Positions 1 to 7,958 of a stretch of DNA of 22,987 nucleotides are shown one piece after another. The stretch comes from CAIWXH01 sp964555675. GTDB lineage: Bacteria; Chloroflexota; Chloroflexia; Chloroflexales; Chloroflexaceae. The DNA lies in NCBI GenBank assembly GCA_964555675.1, contig CAZKTU010000090.1, positions 1 through 22,987 of the forward strand, written 5' to 3'. The notes under the pieces were generated by a model. That model did no database searches. It saw nothing but the letters and a program-made list of their open reading frames with translations, and had not been told where the DNA came from. Numbering within the stretch: the first letter of the stretch is position 1; each line of letters starts with the position of its first letter. The translations under genes were made by a program, and so were the position numbers.

Positions 1-103
1 CTCTGACGCCAGGCTACGTCTAATGGGCGGCGGCGCATCCAGGGGCCGTCGCCCTGCGTCATGTGTGGGTGAGGCCTCCGCTGTGCAGTGCTAAGGAGCG
101 CGT

Positions 104-841
104 GTGGATCTGCTGGCCGGCTTGAGCTATCCGCTGAGGGCCCTCGCCCTGATCAACCGCACGCCGCGGCTGTGGGGCTATGTGATCGTGCCGATCCTGG
201 TCAATCTCGTCGTGGGCGCCGTGCTCTACCTGGGCCTGTTCGTCGTGATCTGGCAGCAGCTCAGCGCCAGGCTGGCCGACAGCCCCCTCGGCGGGGCCCT
301 GGCCGTGGCCCTGGGCGTGGTGGTGGGGATCGCACTGGCCGTGGGCATCGGCTTTGTGCTGGTGCGCTTCGGGATCGTGCTCGGCGCGCCCTGGTACGGG
401 CAGCTCTCCGAGAAGCTCGAGGGCATGGTCACTGGCAGCGGCGATATCCCGCCGCGCCTCACCGCGGGCGAGATCGGCTACGATATCTGGCGGGCCCTGC
501 TCTTCGAGCTGAAGAAGCTGACCCTCTTCCTGGCGATCTGGCTGCCCTCGCTGCTGCTGCTGCTCATCCCCGGCCTCGGCGGAATCATCTACACCGCGGT
601 CGGCATGCTGCTCGGCGCGCTGATCTCGTGCCTCGACTTTTTCGACGGCCCTCAGGAGCGCCGGCGCATGAGCTTCCGCCAGAAGCTGGGCACGGTCCGC
701 TCCAGTCTGCCCGGCAGCCTGAGCTTCGGCCTCGTGGCCGCCGCCCTGGTCGCCATTCCCCTGGTCAATCTGCTGGCCATCCCGCTCTGCGTGGCGGCGG
801 GCAACCTCTTCGTGCTCGAGCGCAAGCTGTTGGCTAAATAA
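104..841 (+). CDS. EI24/CysZ-like integral membrane protein
   Basis: This 245-residue protein is very hydrophobic, with about five or six membrane segments (for example around residues 24-50, 60-88, 137-170 and 200-225) and a soluble loop around 95-130. The N-terminal 'G..YP.RA..LI...P.LW.Y.I.P' pattern and the overall layout fit the EI24 family, which includes the sulfate permease CysZ. The start is GTG, chosen because AAGGAG at 93-98 sits at proper distance; longer overlapping frames have no such site. Its last 8 bases overlap the end of the convergent hemW gene. Sulfate transport is not shown: no cys genes lie nearby, and many bacterial EI24 proteins have unknown roles. The family call is fairly secure, the substrate is not. 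Confidence 0.8.
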   Translation: MDLLAGLSYPLRALALINRTPRLWGYVIVPILVNLVVGAVLYLGLFVVIWQQLSARLADSPLGGALAVALGVVVGIALAVGIGFVLVRFGIVLGAPWYGQLSEKLEGMVTGSGDIPPRLTAGEIGYDIWRALLFELKKLTLFLAIWLPSLLLLLIPGLGGIIYTAVGMLLGALISCLDFFDGPQERRRMSFRQKLGTVRSSLPGSLSFGLVAAALVAIPLVNLLAIPLCVAAGNLFVLERKLLAK

Positions 842-2018
842 ACTGTTCGAAGACGCGATTGCCCAGCATGCGTCCCCGTTCGGTGAGGCGGACCCGCCCG
901 CCTGAGCGCTCGATCAGGCCCTGGGCGGCCAGCTCGGCCAGGGCCGGGCCGTAAGCGGCGTCGAGGCTGAGGCCGCAGCGGGCGGCGAAGTGGGCCTCGC
1001 CGACCCCGGTGTTCAGGCGCATGCCCATCATCATGGTCTCGGCGCGCAGGTCCTGGGGTGTCAGCTCGGTCACCTCGGCCACGGGCAGGCGCCCCGCCGC
1101 GACCGCGGCGATGTACTCGTCGATGCCCAGCAGGTCTGAGTAGCGCTGCGGGTAGCGGTGGCCGTGAGCGCCCGCGCCGGCCGCCAAGTAGTCGCTGTTG
1201 AGCCAGTAGGCCAGGTTGTGGTGGCAGGCCCGCGCCGGCACGCCCGGCAGCAGCTCTGCGCCGTCGGGCAGAACCCAGTTCGAGATCTCGTACTGAACAT
1301 AACCGGCCGCGCCGAGGCCCTCGATGGCGGCCTCGTACATGTCCGCCGTCGCGTCGTCGTCGGGCACGCTGACGCGCCCCGCCGTCACCTGGGCGAAGAG
1401 GGGGGTCTGCTCCTCGAGGATCAGCGAGTAGAGCGAGAAGTGGTCGACCTCCCAGGCGGCGATGGTGGCGAGGGTCTGCTCCCACTGGGTCTGATCCTGC
1501 CCGGGCAGGCCGAAGATGAAGTCGAGGTTGAGGTTGTCGAAGCCGGCCTCGCGGGCCTCGACATAGCTCTGGCGGGCCTCGGCGGCGGTATGGATGCGCC
1601 CGAGGATGCGCAGAGTCGGGTCGTGCAGGCTCTGGACGCCCATGCTGAGCCGATTGACGCCTAGCTGGCGCAGGCCGCGCAGGTAGTCGCGCCCCAGGAC
1701 GGTGCCGGGGTTGGCCTCGCTGGTGATCTCGGCCCCTTCGAGGGGCACGAGGTCCGCCGCGGCGGCCAGCACACGCTCCATCTGGCCCAGCGAGAGCATG
1801 GTCGGCGTGCCGCCGCCGAGGAAGATCGTCGGGCGCAGGGCGGCCGCCTCGGGCGAGGCGGGTGGCGGCGGGGGCGTCTGGGCGGCGAGCATCCCCAGCT
1901 CGGCGCAGAGGGCCGCCACATAGGCCTCGATGCGATCCTCCATGTTGGCGTAGGTGTTGAAGTCGCAGTAGGCGCAGCGCCGATGGCAGAAGGGGATGTG
2001 GATATACAGGTGGCGCAT
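834..2018 (-). CDS. hemW: HemW-type radical SAM haem chaperone (coproporphyrinogen III oxidase-like)
   Basis: This 394-residue protein is full length for HemW. It opens with 'YIHIPFC', then Cys11, Cys15 and Cys18 in the CX3CX2C arrangement that ligates the radical SAM 4Fe-4S cluster in this family. It also has the 'FLGGGTP' strand and a C-terminal winged-helix-like tail. HemW proteins were long annotated as oxygen-independent coproporphyrinogen oxidases (HemN). Members with CX3CX2C but without the extra HemN cysteine are now regarded as haem-binding chaperones that deliver haem to respiratory proteins. That fits a window rich in haem proteins, although the link is inference. The ATG follows directly after the TAA of the upstream lipoprotein gene, and GGGGGAG inside that gene acts as ribosome binding site, so translation is probably coupled. 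Confidence 0.9.
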   Translation of the reverse strand: MRHLYIHIPFCHRRCAYCDFNTYANMEDRIEAYVAALCAELGMLAAQTPPPPPASPEAAALRPTIFLGGGTPTMLSLGQMERVLAAAADLVPLEGAEITSEANPGTVLGRDYLRGLRQLGVNRLSMGVQSLHDPTLRILGRIHTAAEARQSYVEAREAGFDNLNLDFIFGLPGQDQTQWEQTLATIAAWEVDHFSLYSLILEEQTPLFAQVTAGRVSVPDDDATADMYEAAIEGLGAAGYVQYEISNWVLPDGAELLPGVPARACHHNLAYWLNSDYLAAGAGAHGHRYPQRYSDLLGIDEYIAAVAAGRLPVAEVTELTPQDLRAETMMMGMRLNTGVGEAHFAARCGLSLDAAYGPALAELAAQGLIERSGGRVRLTERGRMLGNRVFEQFI

Positions 2019-3403
2019 TTAGTTACTCCCCCAGGCCATCTGGGTCACGGCGGCGTCGGCGTTGGGCAGGTCGCGGGGCTGTCCGCCGATCGGCAGCCAG
2101 CGCAGGCTCGAGCGCTCGTCGTCGCCGTCGCTGACCTCGAGCGCCACACCCGCGCCGTCGGGCGCCCACAGGGCCAGATTAAGGCGTGCGTCGAAGGGCG
2201 GCGCGAGCTCGGTCGGCGCGGCGCCGGGGGCGGCCAGCTCGACCGGGCCGAAGGTGGCCCCGGTGGCGGCCCCGCTGGCGTCGCGCACCAGAGCAGCGAT
2301 GAAGTAGCGCACTGCGCCGCCCGCCATGCCATGGGGCGCGCGGGCGAAGCTGCCCTCGGCGGCCAGGGGCTCGGCGGCGCCTGTGGCCGCGTCGGCCCGC
2401 CAAAGGCGCGGCCCGCCGCCCTCGCTCTCGCCCTTGCCGGCGATGAAGAGCAGCGCGTCGCCGTCAGCCGACCAGACCTCCTCGCCACAGTAGCCGGCCT
2501 CGCCCGCGGGCAGTGCGACGCGGGTCACCTCGCCGCCGGCGGCGGGCATCACGCCGAAGCCGCAGTCTTCGTAGAAGAGCGAGAAGACCTGCACCAGGAC
2601 GCGCGCGCCGTCGGGCGAGAAGGCGATCGGGCGGTAGCCGCTGACGGTGCGGGCGGGGTTGATCGGATCGTCGACCGGGTCGTCGGCTTGCAGCAGCTCG
2701 GGCGCGCCGCCGGCGAGGGGTAGCCTGTAGAGACCGCTGGGCAGGTCGGGCGGCGCGCGGTTGTTGAGCAGGCGCAGGAGCAGCGCCGCGCCATCGGGCG
2801 TGAAGACCAGATTGCTCAGCTCGTGCCCCTGCTGCTCGTAGCGGATGCTGCGGGCCTGACCGCGGGCGTCGGCGAGCACCAGGCGGTCGCTCTCGACATC
2901 GCTGACGATATAGGCCAGCTTGCCGTCTGCCGAGGCGGCGAACTCGACGATCGGCTCGGCGCCCGGGAGCGGGACCGGTTCGGCGGTGATCACCGCCCGG
3001 CGGGTCGCATCGCGCTCGATGCGGGCGATCTGGCCGCCCTCGAGGATGTAGAGCGGGGCGGGCAGAGTCTCGCCTGCGGGTGGGGCCGTGCCGGCGGGCG
3101 GGGCCGCTGTGGGCGAGGCCGCTGTGGGCGAGGCCGCTGTGGGCGAGGCCGNNNNNNNNNNNNNNNNNNNNNNNNNNNNNNNNNNNNNNNNNNNNNNNNN
3201 NNNNNNNNNNNNNNNNNNNNNNNNNNNNNNNNNNNNNNNNNNNNNNNNNNNGGCGGGGCCGCTGTGGGCGAGGCCGCTGTGGGCGAGGCCGCTGTGGGCG
3301 AGGCCGTGGCGGCGGGCGTCTGGGCGGGTGGGGGCGCCGGCGGACCGCCACAGGCTGTAAGGAGGAGCGCGGCGAGGGCCGCGATGATGATGGGTACTCT
3401 CAT
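2019..3403 (-). CDS. Lipoprotein with Ala/Ser/Pro/Thr linker and TolB/WD40-like beta-propeller, split by a sequence gap
   Basis: The N-terminus at 3403 (MRVPIII...) is a lipoprotein signal with lipobox LTAC followed by GGPPAPPP, so the protein should be lipid-anchored outside the membrane. A low-complexity linker of ASPTA units follows, then the N gap, then more ASPTA units. After these comes a roughly 300-residue domain with repeated 'SPDG/TPDG/SADG' turns typical of TolB-like or WD40-like propellers ('FTPDGAALLL', 'FSPDGARVLV', 'WSADGDALLF', 'WAPDGAGVAL'). The 100 N shift the reading frame. The GTG start seen downstream near 2993 is false, because the same frame reads upstream through the linker to the gap. 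If the gap and one of its two identical 55-bp flanks are removed, the frame is restored and the protein is 409 residues. An alternative ATG lies at 3421. Ligand or partner is unknown. Confidence 0.75.
3097..3306. repeat. 15-bp tandem repeats (ASPTA codons) flanking the gap
   Basis: The unit GGCCGCTGTGGGCGA occurs three full times plus a partial copy at 3102-3151 and again at 3257-3305. On the minus strand each unit encodes Ala-Ser-Pro-Thr-Ala. This is a coding microsatellite-like linker in a surface lipoprotein. The unit is a multiple of three, so copy-number change would alter linker length without a frameshift. Confidence 0.9.
3152..3251. other. Assembly gap of 100 N
   Basis: This is a run of exactly 100 N, the usual placeholder for a gap of unknown size. 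It falls inside the repetitive linker of the propeller lipoprotein and breaks its reading frame. The sequence on its left (3097-3151) is identical to that on its right (3252-3306), so the true gap is probably negative. Confidence 0.97.
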
Positions 3404-3421
3404 ATCCCTAGTGTACCGCAT

Positions 3422-3481
3422 GCCGAGCTGAGCGGGGAGGGCTTTGCCCGCCCCGGCCCACCCGAGACCGAACAGCTCGGC
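3422..3481. terminator. Nested hairpin between MFS gene and propeller lipoprotein
   Basis: An outer perfect 9-bp stem (GCCGAGCTG at 3422-3430 with CAGCTCGGC at 3473-3481) encloses a second stem (3434-3442 with 3446-3454, one mismatch, loop TTT). It lies just past the stop of the minus-strand MFS gene and before the lipoprotein start. No U-run follows on the minus strand, so it may attenuate rather than terminate, or shield the 3' end. Confidence 0.4.
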
Positions 3482-3491
3482 TGTTTGTGCA

Positions 3492-4778
3492 CTAGCCGCG
3501 GGCCGCGGGCCGCACGAAGAGCAGATAGTTGGCCAGGGCGGCGCAGGCGTAGAAGGCGGCCGTGGCGACGAAGAGGGGCGCGAAGCCGTAGCGCTGCTGG
3601 ACCTCGGCGCTGATGTTGGGGCCGATGATATAGCCCGCCGAGAAGGCGCCGTTGATCAGGCCGATCACGATCGGCCTGGCCCGCTCGGCCGAGCGCTCCA
3701 TGGCGTAGGCGTCGTAGAGCGGGGCGGCCATGTTCATCAGGGCCCCGCGCACCATGGCCGCCAGCCCCGCCAGCCAGAGGGTCGGGGCGATGCCGAGCAG
3801 CAGCAGACAGGGGATGGCCAGGCTCTGGGTGAGCACCACGCTGGCCGGCTTGCCCAGGCGGCGCGAGAGCAGCGGGGCGAGCAGAGTGGCGGCCCCGGTG
3901 ACCACGCCGACGGCGGCGAAGATCACCCCGAGGGCCGCGTCGGGGGCCGCGTAGCGCTGCCGAAAGTAGACATTCAGGAAGGGGATCAGCAGGGCCGCCC
4001 CGCACGAGATCAGCAGGGGCGAGACCATGAACGGGAGGGCGGCGAGGGTCGCGCGCAAAACATAGGGCAGGTCGACGGCGGGTGGCTCGGCCGCGGCGGG
4101 CCGCGCTTCAGCCGGTGTGCCGCGCGACGCGTCGAGCAGCAGCGGCAGGGCGGCGAGGGCGGTGAGGGCGGCGGCGACGACGAAGGTGGCCCGATAGGCG
4201 GCGGCGCTCTGGGGCGGGAGGGCGAACAGGCTCGCCATGAGCCCGGGCATGAGCCCGCCGATCAGGCTGCCCAGGCCCGCGACCCCGATATTGAGCCCGG
4301 CGCTGAGCGAGAAGAGCAGGTCGCGCTCGCTCGGGCCGCTGTGGCGCATCATAAAGGGCGCCGCGCTGACCTGGAAGAGCACCGCCGCCGGGCCGCCCAG
4401 GGCCACGGCCGCGAGGAGCGGCAGGGGGGCGCTCCAGAGGGCCGCGCCCAGGAGCGAGGCGGCGTGCAGCAGAGCCCCGGCCACCAATGCGGGGCGCGGC
4501 CCCACCCGGCTGACCAGCCACCAGAGGGGCAGGCTGAGCATGGCCGCCACCAGGACGGGCAGGCTATTGAGCAGGCCGAGCAGCGAGAGCGAGCCGACCA
4601 GGGGCAGGGCGACCGAGCGCTCGTCGTAGCCGAGTTCGATCAGCAGCAGATTGAAGAAGAGCGAGCTGACGGCGAGCCCGAAGGTGAGCAGGGTCGTATG
4701 GAGCAGGTAGAGCCGGGCCGGCCCGCTGAGGTTGCGCATGGGCATGCTCTTGTAGGCGACAAAGGCCGCCAAGAGCAT
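3492..4778 (-). CDS. MFS transporter, third gene of the NmrA-DsbA-MFS unit
   Basis: This 428-residue protein has about twelve hydrophobic segments and is typical in length for the major facilitator superfamily. A loop with 'WWLVSRVGPRP' after the second membrane segment resembles the MFS motif A region, and a long loop around residues 205-225 separates the two halves. The substrate cannot be read from the sequence, but drug or metabolite efflux is plausible. It begins 11 bp after the DsbA-family gene, so it is probably co-transcribed with it. The start is uncertain: ATG at 4778 keeps the short spacing, while ATG at 4745 or 4739 would give a protein about 11-13 residues shorter. None has a strong ribosome binding site. 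Confidence 0.82.
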   Translation of the reverse strand: MLLAAFVAYKSMPMRNLSGPARLYLLHTTLLTFGLAVSSLFFNLLLIELGYDERSVALPLVGSLSLLGLLNSLPVLVAAMLSLPLWWLVSRVGPRPALVAGALLHAASLLGAALWSAPLPLLAAVALGGPAAVLFQVSAAPFMMRHSGPSERDLLFSLSAGLNIGVAGLGSLIGGLMPGLMASLFALPPQSAAAYRATFVVAAALTALAALPLLLDASRGTPAEARPAAAEPPAVDLPYVLRATLAALPFMVSPLLISCGAALLIPFLNVYFRQRYAAPDAALGVIFAAVGVVTGAATLLAPLLSRRLGKPASVVLTQSLAIPCLLLLGIAPTLWLAGLAAMVRGALMNMAAPLYDAYAMERSAERARPIVIGLINGAFSAGYIIGPNISAEVQQRYGFAPLFVATAAFYACAALANYLLFVRPAARG

Positions 4779-4789
4779 ACCACAAGCGG

Positions 4790-5422
4790 TCAGGCGCCGC
4801 GCAGCGAGCCGATCCTGCTCACGGTCTCGGCGGGGGTGGCGAAGCCCTGGGCCACCAGGCTCTGGCGCTCGTCGCGCCGGTAGCGCAGGGTCGGGTAGCT
4901 GACCACCCCGGCGGCCCTGTGGCGGGCGAAGGCCGCCTTGACTCCGGCGCGGGCCTCGGCGCTCTGCCAGCGGGCCGCGAACAGCTCGGGGTCGGCGCCG
5001 TGGGCGGCGGCCAACTCGGCCAGGGCGGCCAGATCGTCGAGAGGGACGCCTTCGAGGTAGTGGAGATCGGGCAGGGCGGCGGCGAAGCCGAAGGCGCCGG
5101 CGGGAGCCAGCTGCTCCATCACAAAGATCGCCCGGCAGGGGGGCTCGGAGTCGCTGATATAGCGGCCCTCAGCCAGGAGGCCGTCGAGGAAGGTTGCGCT
5201 CGGACTGCAGCCCGCGACCTGGCGCAGGCGCTCGAAGCCCGCGAGCAGATAGTCGCGATGGGCCGCAATCGGCCCGACGCGCTCGCCCGTCACGAGGCCG
5301 CCGTAGCGCAGGATGATCGGCAGGTCAGGGTTGGCGTTCGCCGCGGCCCGAATCGACGGCCCGAAGGCGAAGCACCAGCCGCACAGGGGGTCGAAATCGT
5401 AGATCAGCGCTGCTGAGCTCAT
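4790..5422 (-). CDS. DsbA-family thioredoxin-fold protein with CGWC motif
   Basis: This 210-residue protein has 'YDFDPLCGWC' near its start, with Cys14 and Cys17 forming the redox pair of a thioredoxin fold. A helical insertion follows, then 'VVSYPTLRYRRD', where the proline after Tyr corresponds to the conserved cis-proline loop. There is no signal peptide, so it is probably cytoplasmic, like the DsbA-family proteins of COG3531 and FrnE. Those reduce or isomerise disulfides or act in oxidant stress. The open frame extends upstream into the neighbouring gene, but the start at 5422 leaves a 10-bp gap to the NmrA-like gene and yields the family N-terminus. Glutathione-dependent isomerase activity is an alternative. 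Confidence 0.82.
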   Translation of the reverse strand: MSSAALIYDFDPLCGWCFAFGPSIRAAANANPDLPIILRYGGLVTGERVGPIAAHRDYLLAGFERLRQVAGCSPSATFLDGLLAEGRYISDSEPPCRAIFVMEQLAPAGAFGFAAALPDLHYLEGVPLDDLAALAELAAAHGADPELFAARWQSAEARAGVKAAFARHRAAGVVSYPTLRYRRDERQSLVAQGFATPAETVSRIGSLRGA

Positions 5423-5432
5423 GGGTAGCTTT

Positions 5433-6281
5433 CTAGGCCCAGAGGGCCCTATGGTCCTCCGCGAAGGCGCGCAGGCTGCGCGGCGGACGGCCGAGGAGGC
5501 GGGCGGCATCGGGGGTGAGCGTAGCCGCCATGCCGAGGCGCGTGGTGGTGTAGATCGCGGCCATGACGGCCACATAGGCGGGGGCGCCGCCCTGGGCCAG
5601 GTTGTGGCGGGCGAAGCGCAGCAGCGATGGGCGGTTATAGACGATGCGGCGGCCGAGGACCTGGCTCAGCACGCTCGCCACCTCGAAGTAGTCGAGGGCG
5701 ACGGCCCCGGTCAGCGGGTAGGCCCGGCCGAGGTGACCATCCTCCGTGAGCGTGCGCGCGGCCACGGCGGCAATGTCGCGCACGTCGATGAACGAGGTCT
5801 TGCCGCGGCCGGCGGGGACGATGATCTCGCTCTGGTCCCTGATCTCGGCCCGGTGGGCGTCCGTGAGGTTCTGCATGAAGAAGCCGCAGCGCAGCATCGT
5901 CCAGCCCAGGCCCGAGGCGACGAGCCGCTCTTCGATCGCCCGGTGGGGCACGAACGGGTTGCGTTCGGCGCCGAGAAGCGAGAGGAAGCAGACCTGCTCG
6001 ACCCCGGCGCGGACCATGGCTCGGAGGAAGGGGTCGAACTGGCGCTTGACGTCGGAGAGCTGGGGCGGGCGTAGCAGGAAGACACGCCGCACGCCCTGGA
6101 GGGCGGGCTCGAAGCTGCTGGGGTCGGTGAAGTCGAAGCGGGCGAAGGCGGCGCCTGCGGGGAGGCCCCTCGGGGCACGAGCGGCCGCCCGCACGGGGTG
6201 CCCGCCGTCGACGAGGAGCTGGGCCAGGGCCGCCCCGGCGTTGCCCGTCGCCCCGGTGACCAGGATAGGGGTGGTTTCCAT
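5433..6281 (-). CDS. NmrA-like NAD(P)-binding oxidoreductase (atypical short-chain dehydrogenase)
   Basis: This 282-residue protein begins 'ILVTGATGNAG', a Rossmann fold with GxxGxxG (Gly10, Gly13, Gly16). Further on it has 'RPPQLSD', 'FLSLLGAE', 'TMLRCGFFMQNL' and 'FIDVRDIAAVA', a set typical of NmrA/QOR2-like proteins. Members either reduce quinones with NADPH or act as redox sensors that bind dinucleotides without catalysis. The usual SDR catalytic Tyr-x3-Lys is not evident, as expected for this subgroup. It is the first gene of a three-gene unit and has a very good promoter about 90 bp upstream. No Shine-Dalgarno sequence is visible before the ATG. Confidence 0.85.
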   Translation of the reverse strand: METTPILVTGATGNAGAALAQLLVDGGHPVRAAARAPRGLPAGAAFARFDFTDPSSFEPALQGVRRVFLLRPPQLSDVKRQFDPFLRAMVRAGVEQVCFLSLLGAERNPFVPHRAIEERLVASGLGWTMLRCGFFMQNLTDAHRAEIRDQSEIIVPAGRGKTSFIDVRDIAAVAARTLTEDGHLGRAYPLTGAVALDYFEVASVLSQVLGRRIVYNRPSLLRFARHNLAQGGAPAYVAVMAAIYTTTRLGMAATLTPDAARLLGRPPRSLRAFAEDHRALWA

Positions 6282-6366
6282 GGAGGATGGACGGAGTGAA
6301 CTACGTCCTCGCCTTTCCAGTGCTGACCGTCGGCCCGCTGCGGAGGCCTCCTGCCCTCCCTGAAGA

Positions 6367-6388
6367 AATTATACCAATCGGTCTAATT
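6367..6388. promoter_or_regulatory. TetR-type palindromic operator over the -10/spacer
   Basis: Half-sites AATTATACC (6367-6375) and GGTCTAATT (6380-6388) are reverse complements at 8 of 9 positions around a 4-bp centre. The core TAGACC...GGT(A/C)TA resembles operators known for TetR-family regulators such as NemR and AcuR. It covers the -10 box and most of the spacer, so a bound protein would exclude RNA polymerase. No TetR gene lies in the window. Confidence 0.65.
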
Positions 6389-6396
6389 ATCGTCAA
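6368..6396 (-). promoter_or_regulatory. Sigma70-type promoter for the NmrA-DsbA-MFS unit
   Basis: On the minus strand TTGACG (6391-6396) is followed after exactly 17 bp by TATAAT (6368-6373). The -10 is preceded by TGG, an extended -10. Five of six -35 bases and all six -10 bases match consensus, which is exceptional in this GC-rich context. Transcription should start near 6361, giving a leader of about 80 nt. Confidence 0.8.
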
Positions 6397-6420
6397 GCCG
6401 GCCCGACCGATCGCCGGCTT
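6395..6420 (-). terminator. Hairpin downstream of the antiporter gene
   Basis: AAGCCGGC (6395-6402) pairs perfectly with GCCGGCTT (6413-6420) across a 10-nt loop. It follows the stop of the minus-strand antiporter by about 40 nt. No long U-tract follows, so it is a weak terminator candidate. Its distal arm touches the -35 box of the next promoter. Confidence 0.4.
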
Positions 6421-6458
6421 CCGTCCTACGGTGTGCCGCACGTATGCGTTGCGAGCAT

Positions 6459-7958
6459 TTAGCCGATGCCTGCCCCCGTTCCCTGGGCTGTGCTGGCGAT
6501 GAGCTGCACGGCCGCCTGGTCGCGCAGGGCGGTGAGGCTGGGCAGGGCCTCGGGAGTGGCGAGGACCAGCAGGTGGTCGCCGGCCTCGAGGGTGGTGGCG
6601 CCGCCGGGGATGAGCTGGGTGTCGCCGCGCTGGATCTGCACGAGCAGCACGCCGCGTGGCAGAGCCAGCTCGATCAGGGTCTTGCCCACCAGGGGTGAGG
6701 CAGGGGGAATTACGGCCTCGATGATGCGGCTGTTGAGGCGCACCTCGGGCACGAAGGTCTGGGTGTCGGGCGGGTGCTCCCCCGCCTCGTTGACCCCGAG
6801 GAACTGGGCCACGCGGGCCATCGAGATGCCCTGGAGCAGCACCGAGACCACCACGATGAAGAAGACCAGGTTGAAGATCAGCTGGGCCTGGGGCAGCCCC
6901 GCCAGCAGCGGGTAGGTGGCCAGCACAATCGGCACCGCCCCGCGCAGGCCGGCCCACGAGACCATGGCCAGCTCGCGCGGGCTGCGGCCGAACCAGACCA
7001 GGGCCGCCACCACACTGATCGGGCGGGCCACCAGCACGAGGAAGAGGGCCACCAGCAGGCCAGCGCCGGCCACGCTGATCAGCTGCGAGGGGAAGGCGAG
7101 CAGCCCCAGGGTGAGGAACATGCCGATCTGCATCAGCCAGGCCAGCCCGTCGTGGAAGCGCAGCACCGAGCGTTTGTGGACCAGGTTCGCGTTGCCCACC
7201 ACGATCCCGGCCAGGTAGACCGCCAGAAAGCCGTTGCCGTTGAGCAGGTAGGTCGCCGAGTAGGTCAGCAGGGTGAAGCCCACGGTCAGGACGACGTACA
7301 GCCCCTCTTGCTGGAGCCTGATGCGGTTGATCAGCCAGATCATCAGGCGTCCGAAGACCAGGCCGCCCACGGCGCCCACGGTCATATCGATCAGGAACTC
7401 GCCCAGGAGTTGCCCGACCGAGCCGCCCCCCGCGCTGAGGAAGCCGGTGAGGCCGACGGTCAGGAAGACGGCGATCGGGTCGTTGCTGCCCGACTCCAGC
7501 TCGATCAGCGGCTCGAGGCGATGTTTGAGGTTGACCCCGCTCATGCGCATCACCGAGAAGACCGCGGCGGCGTCGGTCGACGAGACGATCGCGCCGAGCA
7601 GCAGTCCCTCGAGCAGGCTGAGGCCGAGCAGCCAGGCGGCGAAGGCGCCCAGCAGGCTCGCGCTGAGGATCACGCCGACATTCGCCAGGACCAGCCCCTG
7701 GGCGAGCACGGGGCGGATGGTCGGCCAGCTGGTATCGAGGCCGCCCGAGAAGAGGATGAAGGCCAGGGCGACGGTGCCGACGGCCTGGGCGAGGCCATAG
7801 TCCTCGAAGGCGATACCCCCGGGGCCCTCGGAGCCGGCGAGCATGCCGATGGCGATGAAGAAGATCAGGGCCGGGACCCCGAAGCGGCTTGAGGCTCGGG
7901 TTGCGATGATGCTCACGATCAGCAGGATCGCGGTGACAAGCATGCCCAGTTCGATCAA
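6459..7958 (-). CDS. K+/H+ antiporter with C-terminal RCK_C (TrkA-C) domain, NhaP2/CvrA type
   Basis: This 499-residue protein has about twelve to thirteen membrane segments in residues 1-385, matching the CPA1 sodium/hydrogen exchanger fold. 'FSGGLDTSW', 'SSTDAAAVFS' and the ion-site sequence 'LESGSNDPIAVF' (acidic plus Asn-Asp) are diagnostic. Residues about 405-485 ('SPLVGKTLIELALPRGVLLV...GDHLLVLA') form an RCK_C regulatory domain. NhaP2-type proteins export K+ in exchange for H+ and help in osmotic or pH adaptation. The start is TTG at 7958, chosen because AAGGAGGG lies 6 nt upstream. The gene is alone in its transcription unit, with its own promoter at 8022-8050. Confidence 0.92.
   Translation of the reverse strand: MIELGMLVTAILLIVSIIATRASSRFGVPALIFFIAIGMLAGSEGPGGIAFEDYGLAQAVGTVALAFILFSGGLDTSWPTIRPVLAQGLVLANVGVILSASLLGAFAAWLLGLSLLEGLLLGAIVSSTDAAAVFSVMRMSGVNLKHRLEPLIELESGSNDPIAVFLTVGLTGFLSAGGGSVGQLLGEFLIDMTVGAVGGLVFGRLMIWLINRIRLQQEGLYVVLTVGFTLLTYSATYLLNGNGFLAVYLAGIVVGNANLVHKRSVLRFHDGLAWLMQIGMFLTLGLLAFPSQLISVAGAGLLVALFLVLVARPISVVAALVWFGRSPRELAMVSWAGLRGAVPIVLATYPLLAGLPQAQLIFNLVFFIVVVSVLLQGISMARVAQFLGVNEAGEHPPDTQTFVPEVRLNSRIIEAVIPPASPLVGKTLIELALPRGVLLVQIQRGDTQLIPGGATTLEAGDHLLVLATPEALPSLTALRDQAAVQLIASTAQGTGAGIG

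Noticed and set aside
2019..2993. Propeller gene starting at GTG 2993 as an independent gene
   Set aside because: The same frame continues upstream through sensible coding sequence into the ASPTA linker up to the gap, so the GTG start is an artefact of the N run.
3097..3306. CRISPR-like repeats
   Set aside because: The 15-bp units are contiguous without spacers and are in-frame codons of a lipoprotein linker.
5423..5575. N-terminal extension of the DsbA-family frame
   Set aside because: It overlaps the NmrA-like gene and reads as low-complexity shadow sequence; the family N-terminus begins at 5422.
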